Shown here: piece after piece, positions 42,315 to 52,300 of the stretch
Position numbering within the stretch: position 1 is the stretch's first letter
How the letters are laid out: every line of letters begins with the position of its first letter
NCBI GenBank assembly: GCA_047777345.1
Contig: JBKEEJ010000008.1
Location: 1-64,000 of the forward strand
DNA from: Anaerocolumna sp047777345
Lineage (GTDB): Bacteria; Bacillota; Clostridia; Lachnospirales; Lachnospiraceae
Length of the DNA stretch: 64,000 nt
Direction: 5' to 3'
Position numbers and translations under genes: made by a program
Notes under the pieces: model-generated
What the model saw: the letters and a program-made list of their open reading frames with translations, nothing else
Told to the model about the DNA's origin: nothing
Database searches by the model: none

Positions 42315-44117
42315 TTATTCCTCCATTCTGGTCTGCACAGGAAGCAGCAGTGACACTAAAGTTCCTTCGTTGGGACGGCTTTTTATTTTAATTCCGTACT
42401 CATTGCCGTAAAAAAGTTTGATTCGTTGATTAATATTATACAGACCAATATTGGATGTGGTATCTTTTTTCGGGGCGTTAATGGCTTTCGTTAAGGATGC
42501 TAATTTTTCTTTTGTCATACCAATGCCGTTATCATATATGGAAATATGTAATGTTTTATTATCTATGGTCGATACTTCAATGCGGATTTGCCCGTTATTT
42601 TCCGTTTCTTCCAGGCCATGAAGAATTGCGTTTTCAACGATAGGTTGCAGCAGAAGGGGAAGTATCAGGTAATCCTCCGTGTCCATATCCGGAGGACAGA
42701 TTAGCTGATAATTTACCCGATCATTAAAGCGCAGTTTTTGAATAGCTAAATAGCTTAGGATATAGTCCAGTTCTTTTTTTAACGTGGTTGTTGAGGTTCC
42801 CGTATTTTCCAGCAAATAATGCATGGACTTGCCTAAAAGCTTAATTGCGTTTGCCACATCAGGGTTTCCTTCTGTTAATGCCTTCATACGGATGGTTTCT
42901 AAGGCATTATACAGAAAGTGAGGATTAATCTGGCTGGAAAGCATTTTAAACTCCATTATCTGCTGCTGGTTTTTCAGAACCTGTTCCTGAATTTTTGCCT
43001 CATACATTTGCATATTCATTTGGTTTATGCTTTGAATCATTACTTTTAAGTCGGAAAAAACCTCAGTCAGTTCATCGTCTCCGGGAATAGAATCAATGAT
43101 GTTGTAGTCTCCCTTACTGGCTTTATACATTTCTTTTCTCAAAGTAATAATACGGGAACTGAACCGGTTGTTAAACAGGGTAATGATTATTAAAGGTACG
43201 ATTGCTGCAATCAGAATAATAGCGCTGCAGGTAAAAATAATATTTGAAGTATCATCCAAAGCATTAAAGTTCAGGACAGTAATATATATTTTATCATTGG
43301 AGGAAAAAGGCTGCAAAGTGGATATATTCCCAATGCCGGTTTTGTTTTCAAAAGTTAACCGGCCGGTATACTGAAACATTGATTTCTCATAATCAATAGG
43401 AAGATTTATGCAGCGGCCCATAAGAGTCCTGTCTGAGCTGTAAAAGACAGGGTCCTGATTTACCGTAACGGCAGTAAACAAGGAATCATTCCGGATTCGG
43501 TTTTTTAAGTATATGTTGCTGATTCGTATTACAAGCACAGCATATTCTTTTGTGGAAATCACGGGAATTTTTCTTAGCAGGCACAGTTGCTGGTATGTAT
43601 TATCCCAGGAATCCACATTGCTAAGGCTTTGCCAGAGTATGTCTGCCCGGCTGCTTGCCTGCCGGAACCAGGAACTGTTTAAAATATCTTCCGTAACTGG
43701 TTTAAAAGAGCCGTATTGATGCAAGGTAGGGTTAACGGTATATAATTCGATAGAGGATATAAACATATTTTTATTGATATAATTACGGAATTTTGTGTAG
43801 TTAATGCAGACTTTTATTGCTTCTTCTTCGTTACTGTAACGGGTGGACAGTAGTTTCTGGAGATTTTTATCAGCAAAGATTTCATCAGAGATGTTGTAGA
43901 CGTTGGTAGTTATGTCAAACATAACGGATTTAACCCGGGTGTTTTCTGCTTCCACCTGGTCCTGGTAATGATTTAGAAGTAAACTCTTGGTATTTATAAT
44001 TAGAAACAGGCCAATAACTAAAATCGGAATCAGGAGTGCTGTAAAATATATAAAGTTTAGCTGTCTTTTTACTTTCGTGTTATAAAAGCTCCGGCCCAAT
44101 GTCTTTAAGCCCCTCAT
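42315..44117 (-). CDS. Sensor histidine kinase, YesM type
   Basis: The 600-residue kinase has an N-terminal transmembrane helix (about 20-42), an extracellular sensor domain of about 240 residues, a second membrane helix (about 285-308), a HAMP linker and a kinase core. The phospho-accepting His is in SSQINPHFLYNALETI, the N box in QPIVENAILHGLEE, and the G box in DNGIGM and NIGLYNINQRIKLFYG. The start is ATG 44117 after GGGAAGG. It should sense an oligosaccharide or its binding protein and phosphorylate the coupled regulator. Confidence 0.94.
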   Translation of the reverse strand: MRGLKTLGRSFYNTKVKRQLNFIYFTALLIPILVIGLFLIINTKSLLLNHYQDQVEAENTRVKSVMFDITTNVYNISDEIFADKNLQKLLSTRYSNEEEAIKVCINYTKFRNYINKNMFISSIELYTVNPTLHQYGSFKPVTEDILNSSWFRQASSRADILWQSLSNVDSWDNTYQQLCLLRKIPVISTKEYAVLVIRISNIYLKNRIRNDSLFTAVTVNQDPVFYSSDRTLMGRCINLPIDYEKSMFQYTGRLTFENKTGIGNISTLQPFSSNDKIYITVLNFNALDDTSNIIFTCSAIILIAAIVPLIIITLFNNRFSSRIITLRKEMYKASKGDYNIIDSIPGDDELTEVFSDLKVMIQSINQMNMQMYEAKIQEQVLKNQQQIMEFKMLSSQINPHFLYNALETIRMKALTEGNPDVANAIKLLGKSMHYLLENTGTSTTTLKKELDYILSYLAIQKLRFNDRVNYQLICPPDMDTEDYLILPLLLQPIVENAILHGLEETENNGQIRIEVSTIDNKTLHISIYDNGIGMTKEKLASLTKAINAPKKDTTSNIGLYNINQRIKLFYGNEYGIKIKSRPNEGTLVSLLLPVQTRMEE

Positions 44118-44274
44118 AAAAAATACCTTCCCACAATTTTACAAATATTATAGTGGAAGATAAAAAAAATGTCAATCCAACTAATTTTTACAAGGGCAAG
44201 TTTTTCGGCGTCATGCGCATCCTGCCCGGAGAGCTTTTTATTGAATAGGAAACGGGCGAAATTTTTTATTCCAT

Positions 44275-44327
44275 AAAAAAGCCGCTGCAAAATGTAAATG
44301 CGAAAAGCTTCATTTTGCAGCAGCCCC
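44275..44327 (-). terminator. Terminator of the PrsA-like gene, member of the GGGGCTGCTGCAAAATGAAGC family
   Basis: On the minus strand GCTGCAAAATG and CATTTTGCAGC form a perfect 11-bp stem within GGGGCTGC...GCGGC, followed by TTTTTT. The sequence AAAATGAAGC is shared with the hairpins at 1371 and 4803. Confidence 0.85.
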
Positions 44328-44338
44328 AATAGGAAATT

Positions 44339-45529
44339 TTAGTTACCTGTTGTTGTATTTTCTTCCGTTGTAGTATCTGATGTAGTATCTGTAGTATTGT
44401 CTGTAGTATTATCTTTTGATGTATCCGTTGTGTCCGTATCGGCAGAAGTGTCGGAATCGGAAGTATCACTGTCCAGAATTGTGATATTGCCGATTACGAT
44501 AGGATCCCAGACTTCATTATGAATTGTAATAGTATATTCTTTCTTGATATTTTCGTATTTGGCATTAAAGGCATCCTGTTTTGCCTGGGAAATTGCGTTA
44601 TCAACGGCTTCATCATAAGCGTCGGAAGAGTCATTATCCAGCATTTTTATAATATAATAACCGGTATCTGTCTCAACGATATCGCTTATGGCATCGTTTT
44701 TGAGTTCAATGGCAGCGGCCTGGTAAGCCTTCTCCGCCGTACCGTCATCCGGAATAAAATCCAGGGTATTGTATGTGAGTTTTTTATCAGCTTCCTGTAT
44801 TTTGGAAAAATCTTGTCCTTTTTTTGCTTTTTTAAGAGCGGCGGAAATTGTTTTCTTTGCGTTAGCCTTTTCCTCATCGGTTAACTCAATGGAGTTGTAA
44901 TTTTCATCATATTTTGTGGAAGCCACAAACAGATATTCGGTTTTATACTGTTTGTAGTCATCACGGTTTATGGTTTCTTTGATGCTGTCTTCATCAATAT
45001 CAAAAGTGTCCAGTAAATCATTATAATATTTGCTTGCAAGTGTCAGCTTTTGCTGAACTGTAGTAAGGGATTCTTTTGTAAAGCCGGTTACTTTCAGCTG
45101 TTCGTCACTGATACTGTTTAAAATCTGATCCGCATTGGTTCCAGCCTCAGTTTTTTCATCATCCGTTAGGGTATAACCTTCTTTTACCGCTTCCTCATAA
45201 AGAATTTCATACATCTGGGCACTGTCCATAATATAGTCTTTTGCCTGTTCCCTGAATGTTTTTCCATCCGGGTCCGTAGGGTCTTTCTGATCCCAGTAGC
45301 TGGTACCGGTAAGTTGCTGATAGGTTGCGTCATATTGGGCTCCGGTTGCTTCAACAGCCATGATATAGTACATCATTTCACTCATGTAAATATCCGTATC
45401 GTTTATCGTTAGTACTATAGAATCTGATGAGCCTGTTTTATCTTTTTGACTGCATCCGCTTAGTAATGTCATTCCAACTGCCAAAATAAATATCAGTAGG
45501 AGGGACAATATTTGTTTTGTTTTTTTCAC
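44339..45529 (-). CDS. Peptidyl-prolyl isomerase-like foldase lipoprotein (PrsA/SurA type)
   Basis: The 396-residue protein starts at GTG 45529 after GGAGGATA. It has a lipoprotein signal with lipobox LSGC (Cys26), a SurA-like helical region (VLTINDTDIYMSEMMYYI) and a parvulin-like domain (about 195-310, ending ETDTGYYIIKMLDND). The C-terminal 45 residues are almost only Asp, Thr, Ser, Asn and Glu (SDTSDSDTSADTDTTDTS), a low-complexity tail likely to be disordered in the wall. It should help exported proteins fold. It stands alone with its own terminator. Confidence 0.85.
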   Translation of the reverse strand: MKKTKQILSLLLIFILAVGMTLLSGCSQKDKTGSSDSIVLTINDTDIYMSEMMYYIMAVEATGAQYDATYQQLTGTSYWDQKDPTDPDGKTFREQAKDYIMDSAQMYEILYEEAVKEGYTLTDDEKTEAGTNADQILNSISDEQLKVTGFTKESLTTVQQKLTLASKYYNDLLDTFDIDEDSIKETINRDDYKQYKTEYLFVASTKYDENYNSIELTDEEKANAKKTISAALKKAKKGQDFSKIQEADKKLTYNTLDFIPDDGTAEKAYQAAAIELKNDAISDIVETDTGYYIIKMLDNDSSDAYDEAVDNAISQAKQDAFNAKYENIKKEYTITIHNEVWDPIVIGNITILDSDTSDSDTSADTDTTDTSKDNTTDNTTDTTSDTTTEENTTTGN

Positions 45530-45878
45530 TTTATATCCTCCATTTTTTTAAATTGCTTCGTGCCAACATGCCCTTTGACTATGAAAACACATAATAAATA
45601 TTGTACGCTTTTTTCTCCATAAGTCAAGAAAAACTAAGGATATAAATCCTTAAGAATTTCTTATGTTTCAAATTTAAGGATGGAAGCTTTTGAGCCTGCA
45701 TACCGTTTGTATAAAACATTACAAAAATAAAGCAGAACCCGAAAATATGTTCGAAAAAAGTTGAAGGAAACTTCCGCCTGTGATAAAATGAAAGCAGGAT
45801 TTTCAGATAATGTATAGTGACTACCGGCATACGGATATATAGGTTAAATGATGCGTAGAAAAAATTAAGAGGTGGATT
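45530..45878. other. Intergenic region between divergent genes
   Basis: It must hold the promoters of the PrsA-like gene and the DUF1848 gene. I see no hairpin, riboswitch or coding frame I would defend. A 68-codon minus-strand frame at 45624-45830 lacks a ribosome site. Confidence 0.4.
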
Positions 45879-46805
45879 ATGATTATCAGTGCGTCACGCA
45901 GGACCGATATTCCTGCGTTTTATTCGGAATGGTTTATAAACCGGCTTAAAGAAGGATATGTACTTACAAGAAATCCAATGAACCATGCCCAGGTAAGTAA
46001 GATAACACTGTCACCTGAGGTGGTGGATTGTATTGTTTTTTGGACCAAGGATCCAAAAAATATACTGGATAAACTGGATATTATTGATGATTTGGGCTAT
46101 CCCTATTATTTTCAGTTTACCTTAAATCCTTATGGAAAGAATATAGAGCCGTATTTGCCGGACAAGGAATCGTTAATTCAGACCTTTATTGCTTTGTCTC
46201 AAAAAACAGGGAAAGAAAAAGTACTGTGGCGTTATGATCCCATTATATTAAATGAGGAGTTAACCTTATCTTATCATTTGGAGAGGTTTGAATATCTGTG
46301 TGACAGGCTGAAAGGATACACGGATATTTGCACCATCAGTTTTGTGGATATTTACAGTAAATTAAACAAGCCAGTTAAAAATCATGTTCTGCGGGAAATT
46401 ACTTTGAATGAGATGAAGGATATAACAAAAGGCTTTATGGACATTAGCTTAAGGTATAAAATTGAGTTACGTTCCTGTTGTGAGAATACAAGCTTACTAA
46501 AGTATGGAATCAAACAGGCCCATTGTATTGACAAATCATTGATAGAAAAAATCTGCGGATATCCTCTTGGGGTTAAGCTGGAAAAAAATCAGAGACCAGG
46601 ATGTGCCTGTGCTCAAAGTATAGATATCGGAGCGTATAACACTTGCCTTCACGGATGTGTCTACTGTTATGCAAATTATAGTTTTGCCGCGGTAAAAAGA
46701 AACATAAGAAATCATAATCCCAAGGAAAATATTCTTTTGGGACAAGTAAGGGGGGATGAAAAAGTGTTGTTAAGAAACATGGAATCCCTGAGAATAAAAG
46801 CATAA
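45879..46805 (+). CDS. DUF1848 domain protein with C-terminal CX3CX2C motif
   Basis: The 308-residue protein begins MIISASRRTDIPAFYSEWF, typical of DUF1848. The body looks like an (alpha/beta) barrel (WTKDPKN, YYFQFTLNPYGKNIEPYLP, LWRYDPIIL). Near the C-terminus lie GCACAQSIDIGAYNTC and CLHGCVYCYANY, where residues 256-263 form CX3CX2C, the spacing of radical-SAM 4Fe-4S sites. The family has no proven reaction. The start is ATG 45879 after AAGAGGTGG. It stands alone. Iron-sulfur binding is inference from the motif. Confidence 0.88.
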   Translation: MIISASRRTDIPAFYSEWFINRLKEGYVLTRNPMNHAQVSKITLSPEVVDCIVFWTKDPKNILDKLDIIDDLGYPYYFQFTLNPYGKNIEPYLPDKESLIQTFIALSQKTGKEKVLWRYDPIILNEELTLSYHLERFEYLCDRLKGYTDICTISFVDIYSKLNKPVKNHVLREITLNEMKDITKGFMDISLRYKIELRSCCENTSLLKYGIKQAHCIDKSLIEKICGYPLGVKLEKNQRPGCACAQSIDIGAYNTCLHGCVYCYANYSFAAVKRNIRNHNPKENILLGQVRGDEKVLLRNMESLRIKA

Positions 46806-47087
46806 TTGAAGTGAAAATTAAATTGAAAGAAACATAATTGAATTCCAAGCTTAATTGAAATAAGAATATAAAAATAAAAGTAATAAGTATTTTACTTTAA
46901 ATAAGCGTATGAAAAGTATAGTTAATCTACTCGTAATTGAACTGGAAATCCACATGATTTATTAAAAACGGGGAATTCTAATCCTTTAAGCAGCAAAGGC
47001 AATTAAAAGTAATTAAAATTATAGGCAGTAACCAGGTCATTAAAAGAAAAATGCATGTGGAAAGGCAGTAACTGCCTTTTTTGGCAG
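46806..47087. other. Intergenic region with short TAATTGAA repeats and a terminator
   Basis: ATTGAA occurs in at least four loosely spaced copies at 46804-46860. AAAGGCAGT-A-ACTGCCTTTTTT at 47055-47081 is a terminator facing the plus strand, and a second GGCAGTTACTGC copy follows inside the end of the LysR gene. Nothing else is recognised. Confidence 0.5.
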
Positions 47088-47972
47088 TTACTGCTGTACT
47101 AATTGTTCAATAAAATATTTGCCGGCGGATGAGAGAGGAATATTACTGTTGTAAGCTACGACCAGTTTCCTGGTAGGAAGAGGATCTCTTACCTTTATGG
47201 TAACCAGGTTTGAAGTGTTGTCTTTTAAACAAAAATCAGGTATAAACGCAATTCCTAGTCCGATTTTTGCCAGGTCAATCAGCAAATCATTGCTGCTAAG
47301 TTCAATGGCGGGAACTAAATCCAGGGAATGCTGTAGAAAGAGATTATGTAAAAATTCGCTGGTAGTAGAATGCTTTGTTAACATCAGAATAGGAAACTGC
47401 AGTATTTCCTCCAGGGTATAAGGTTCGTCTTTTATAGGAAAATAATCTGCATTGCCGATAAAGACATCCTGGAATTCTAAGATTGGTTCGATAGACATAC
47501 TGTTGATGAGCGAGGAATTGGGAGAATTGGTAACAATGATGTCTACTTCGTTATTTTCCAGCATTTTGGCACACTGAAAAGAAGTACCGTTGGTTACTTT
47601 AATGTGAATGTGAGGATACTTGCGGTGGAAATCATCCAGATAGGGAACCAAAAAATAACGGCAAATGGTATCGCTGGCGCCGAGCCTAAGCTGGCTTTCC
47701 CCTAAGGCAGCGGCTTCCAAAAGCTGATTTTCTCCCCTGCTTATTAAGTTTATGGCAGGTTCAATATGTTTAAATAAAAGCTCTCCTTCTTTTGTGAGGG
47801 TAACTTTTTTCGTACTGCGTATAAATAAGGTCTGACCTAAATTATTTTCCAGAACTTTAATTGATTGACTCACGGCGGACTGAGATATAAAAAGTGATGC
47901 AGCAGCTTCCGAAAAACTGAGAGTTTTTGCTACATAATAAAACACTTTATATAATTCATAATTGATATCCAT
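47088..47972 (-). CDS. LysR-family transcriptional regulator
   Basis: The 294-residue protein has an N-terminal winged helix (LSFSEAAASLFISQSAVSQSIKVLENNLGQTLFIR) and a C-terminal effector-binding domain of periplasmic-binding-protein fold. The start is ATG 47972 after AGGAGA. It is the third gene of a minus-strand run after a hydrolase (48385-49158) and a glyoxalase-like gene (47993-48361), with gaps of 20-23 bp, so all three are probably one operon. It may regulate that operon. The effector is unknown. Confidence 0.93.
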   Translation of the reverse strand: MDINYELYKVFYYVAKTLSFSEAAASLFISQSAVSQSIKVLENNLGQTLFIRSTKKVTLTKEGELLFKHIEPAINLISRGENQLLEAAALGESQLRLGASDTICRYFLVPYLDDFHRKYPHIHIKVTNGTSFQCAKMLENNEVDIIVTNSPNSSLINSMSIEPILEFQDVFIGNADYFPIKDEPYTLEEILQFPILMLTKHSTTSEFLHNLFLQHSLDLVPAIELSSNDLLIDLAKIGLGIAFIPDFCLKDNTSNLVTIKVRDPLPTRKLVVAYNSNIPLSSAGKYFIEQLVQQ

Positions 47973-47992
47973 GGAGAGTCTCCTTTCTTTTG

Positions 47993-48361
47993 TTATTTGC
48001 TAGGAATAATTTCTAGCCAATAACCATCCGGATCACTGATAAAATAAATTCCCATGGCAGGATTCTCATAGCAGATGCAGTTCATTTCCTTGTGCTTTTT
48101 ATATGCGGCTTCATAATCATCCACCACAAATGCCAGATGAAATTCGTTATCCCCCAGATCATAAGGATGATCCCAGTCACTAAGCCATGTTAACTCAAGT
48201 TGATGGGAAGTCTCATTATCGCTTAAGTATACGATGATAAAACTGCCGTCTTCCGGCTCAATTTTTTTAACGACTTTAAGGCCTAAGGCTTCCTCATAAA
48301 ATTTAATTGATTTTTCCAGATTAAGTACATTGAGGTTATTGTGTGCGAACTTAAATTTCAT
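47993..48361 (-). CDS. Glyoxalase I-like (VOC superfamily) protein
   Basis: The 122-residue protein carries two beta-alpha-beta-beta-beta VOC units. His of AHNNLNVLNLEKSIKFYEEALG, Glu of HQLELTW, His of EFHLAFVVDDYEAAY and Glu of DPDGYWLEIIP form the expected metal-binding set of lactoylglutathione lyase. It may detoxify methylglyoxal or act on another metabolite. The start is ATG 48361 after TTGGAGT. It is the middle gene of the three-gene minus-strand operon. Confidence 0.88.
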   Translation of the reverse strand: MKFKFAHNNLNVLNLEKSIKFYEEALGLKVVKKIEPEDGSFIIVYLSDNETSHQLELTWLSDWDHPYDLGDNEFHLAFVVDDYEAAYKKHKEMNCICYENPAMGIYFISDPDGYWLEIIPSK

Positions 48362-48384
48362 AATTTTACTCCAATCTGTGTGTT

Positions 48385-49158
48385 TTAATCTACGTTAAAT
48401 ATTTGTCCTTCTTCTTTTATATCCACAACCCGGTCAGAATATTCCTTTGCTTTTTCCATATTTTTTAGTTTGCCTATAATCGAGTAGTCTTTCCAGAAAT
48501 GCATAGGAAATACCAGTTTTGTTTTGGTTGTTTTCATAAAATAATCAAATCCCCACCAAAAACGGTCTTCCTGTCTTGGGTCTAACGGAACGAAAGCAAT
48601 GTCAAATTCCCGGTCCTTGATTTTGGCCATTTCTTTCTGAAAACGATTGGTGGCATCCATATATTCGTCCTGTGTTTCCCCATCCCAGGACCACCAGTTT
48701 AAGTCACCGGCATGATAGATTACTTTATTGTTTAAAGTTATAATAAATGCGATACCTTCATCGGTAGAAGCAAGGGTTTCTATCTTAAGATCCATATCTT
48801 TTATTTCGACGGAAGGGTCTATTGCAGCAGCAACTTTTTTGTAAATGGGCAGGGTAATCGTTTCATTTTTACCTACCATACGAATGTTTTTGCGGCAAAC
48901 TTCCGGTATTTGTTTCTTATCCATGTAGGCTTCATCCATTCGTATATCGTTGGATAAGACATAAGTAATGTGAGGATATGTCTTAGCCAATTCAAAAATA
49001 GCCAAATCAAAGTGGTCCTGATGCTTATGGCTGGCAAATACGAATATATGTTTCTTGCTGTCAAACTTGGGAATATTTCCCTTGTAATAGTCAAATAACA
49101 AAACCACATCATCCGATTCCACACTGAAACAGCTATGATGAATATAAGTTATTTGCAT
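48385..49158 (-). CDS. Metallo-beta-lactamase-fold hydrolase (UlaG-like)
   Basis: The 257-residue protein has the metal-binding motif HKHQDHFD (HxHxDH type) and later HAGDLNWW and FPMHFW, giving the two-metal site of the metallo-beta-lactamase fold. UlaG-type members act on lactones or phosphoesters, but the substrate here is unknown. The start is ATG 49158 after TTAGGAGG. It is the first gene of the operon with the glyoxalase-like protein and the LysR regulator, which hints at detoxification. Confidence 0.88.
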   Translation of the reverse strand: MQITYIHHSCFSVESDDVVLLFDYYKGNIPKFDSKKHIFVFASHKHQDHFDLAIFELAKTYPHITYVLSNDIRMDEAYMDKKQIPEVCRKNIRMVGKNETITLPIYKKVAAAIDPSVEIKDMDLKIETLASTDEGIAFIITLNNKVIYHAGDLNWWSWDGETQDEYMDATNRFQKEMAKIKDREFDIAFVPLDPRQEDRFWWGFDYFMKTTKTKLVFPMHFWKDYSIIGKLKNMEKAKEYSDRVVDIKEEGQIFNVD

Positions 49159-49377
49159 CGATATACCTCCTAACTTATTTGCTGATTACTATTCTACCTC
49201 AAACATCGGGATTTGTATAGATGAATTATGGAAACAAAAGAAAGATAATCATATGATTTCATATTTTTATATTAGCATACCTTATTAAATCTTTTATATA
49301 TATTAATTTAATTTATAAAACCCCTTATGCTATAATACTGGAAGATTAAAATTACATAGTCTGAAAGGATACCGAAA

Positions 49378-52300
49378 ATGAGCAGGGTAAAAAGAATTTA
49401 TGTGGAAAAAAAGCCTCCTTACGCGGTCAGAGCCAAGGAATTACTGGAGGAAATAAGAAGTTATCTTGGAATAAAAGGTCTGAAAAATGTCAGGATTTTA
49501 ATTCGCTATGACATAGAAAATATAAGTGATGAAACCTTTGAAAATGCTTTGGGAACGGTTTTTTCCGAGCCCCCGGTTGATTTGCTTTACAGGGAAACGT
49601 TTCCGTGGGATAAACAGGATCGCATCTTTTCGGTTCAGTATTTGCCCGGTCAATTTGATCAGCGTGCTGATTCGGCAGAACAATGCCTGAAATTATTAAA
49701 TGAAAATGAGGAACCGACCATTTACTGTGCCACTACCTATGTGTTATCCGGGGAAATAAACGAGGAGGAATATGGGAAAATCAAATCGTATTGCATTAAT
49801 CCTGTGGATTCCAGGGAAGTGGATGAAAGGAAACCGGAAACGCTAAAGAGTGAGTATGAAGAACCTTCCGATGTGCCGGTTATAGATTTTATAACTATGT
49901 CAGAAACTAAGTTATATGATTTGTTTTTATCATTAAACCTGGCTATGACTTTTAAAGATTTTCTCCATATCCAAAAATATTTTGCCACAGAAGAAAAGCG
50001 GAATCCAACCATGACGGAAATCAGGGTACTGGATACTTACTGGTCGGATCATTGCAGGCATACTACCTTTTTGACCGAATTAAAAAAGGTAGATATCGAA
50101 GATGGCTATTATAAAACTCCCATTAGTCAGGCTTATGAAAGTTACCTTTCCCAGCGCAGTAAATTATACAAAGACAAGAAAGATAAGTATATTTCTTTAA
50201 TGGATATTGCCTTGATGGCTATGAAGGCATTAAGAGAGCAGGGTAAGCTTAATGATATGGAAGTATCCGATGAAATCAATGCCTGCTCCATCGTGGTTCC
50301 GGTTGAGATAGACGGAAAAACCGAAGAATGGCTGGTATTTTTTAAGAATGAAACCCATAACCATCCTACGGAAATAGAGCCTTTTGGCGGTGCTGCCACC
50401 TGCCTTGGGGGAGCGATTCGGGATCCTTTGTCCGGAAGAGGATATGTATATCAGGCTATGCGTGTGACAGGCGCTGCGGATCCTACCGTTTCCATAAAAA
50501 ATACCTTAAAAGGGAAACTGCCCCAGCGAAAAATTGTGACAGGTGCCGCAGCCGGCTACAGTTCCTACGGCAATCAGATCGGACTTGCCACCGGCCTGGT
50601 GGATGAAATTTATCATCCAAACTATGTGGCCAAACGAATGGAAATTGGGGCCGTTATGGGGGCTGCCCCCAGGAAAAATGTTATCAGGGAAAATTCTGAG
50701 CCCGGTGATGTTATTATCTTACTTGGTGGAAGAACCGGAAGGGACGGCTGCGGCGGCGCAACAGGGTCATCCAAAGTCCATACGACAAAATCCATTGAAA
50801 CCTGCGGTGCCGAAGTCCAAAAAGGAAATCCTCCAACGGAAAGAAAACTGCAAAGGCTGTTTCGCAGACAGGAAGTAAGCCGGCTTATTAAAAAATGCAA
50901 TGATTTTGGCGCAGGAGGCGTATCGGTAGCCATAGGAGAACTGGCCGACGGTCTTCGTATTGATCTGGATAAGGTACCTAAAAAATATGCCGGTCTAGAC
51001 GGTACGGAATTAGCCATATCTGAATCCCAGGAGAGAATGGCAGTTGTAGTTGATAAAGCAAATGTGGAAAAGTTCTTAAGCTTTTCTGGGGAAGAGAATC
51101 TGGAAGCAGTCGCTGTTGCGGAAGTTACAAAAGAACCAAGGCTTGTTATGCTCTGGAGGGGAAAGGAAATTGTTAATATATCAAGAGCTTTTCTTAATAC
51201 AAACGGGGCTCATCAGGAAGCAAAAGCAGTTTTGACCATGCCGGATAAAGAGGCAAATTACTTTGCCGCAAGAAGCATTGCCGATACCGATATAAAGGCA
51301 AAATGGCTTCAGACTTTAAGAGATTTAAACGTATGTTCCAAAAAAGGACTGGTTGAAATGTTTGACAGTTCCATCGGAGCATCTACCGTAACTATGCCTT
51401 ACGGCGGAAAATACCAGCTGACACCGATTCAAACCATGACAGCCAAATTGCCCGTTTTAAAGGGAAAATGCGATACCGTAACCATGATGAGCTATGGCTT
51501 TGATCCTTATCTTTCCAGCTGGAGCCCATATCACGGAGCCGTATACGCCATTGTTTCTTCCGTTGCCAAAATAGTGGCTGCAGGCGGAGACTACAGAAAA
51601 ATTCGTTTTACTTTTCAGGAATATTTTAGGAGACTTGGTACTGAACCCAAACGCTGGGGCGAACCTTTGGCTGCTTTGCTTGGCGCTTTTGATGCCCAGA
51701 TGAAATTGGGCCTTGCCTCCATCGGAGGAAAAGACAGTATGTCCGGTACCTTTAACGATATAGACGTTCCGCCTACACTGGTGTCCTTTGCCGTAAATGT
51801 TGCCAAAGTCAAGGATGTGATAACACCGGAATTAAAGGAAGCAGGCAATATTCTGGTTCTTTTTGAGATGGAACGGGATGTTTATGACCTTCCGGTTTAT
51901 GAACAGCTTATGGAACTGTATGATAGTGTGCAGAACCTGGCTAAGGAAAAGCTTATCCTGTCTGCTTATGCTTTGGGCGCTTTTGGTATTGCGGAAGCCG
52001 TAAGCAAGATGGCTTTTGGAAATAAGTTAGGTGTAGCCATAGATCATTCCGTAACCAGCCAGGACTTATTCGGACCGGCATACGGTTCCATAGTGGCAGA
52101 AATTGCGGAAAAAGATTTGCCTAAGCTTGACCAATGGAATATAAAAAGAAAAGTAGTCGGAAAAGTCATTAAGGAAGAAAAATTGATTTACCATAATGTG
52201 GAAATTGCACTAAAGGAAGCATTGGATGCCTGGACATCTACCTTGGAAAAGGTTTATCCAACTTCTTCTGCCGGAAAGCAGGAGCTGTTTAATGAATTTA

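Noticed and set aside
45624..45830. 68-codon minus-strand frame upstream of the PrsA-like gene
   Set aside because: It has no ribosome site, no recognisable sequence, and lies in the divergent promoter region.
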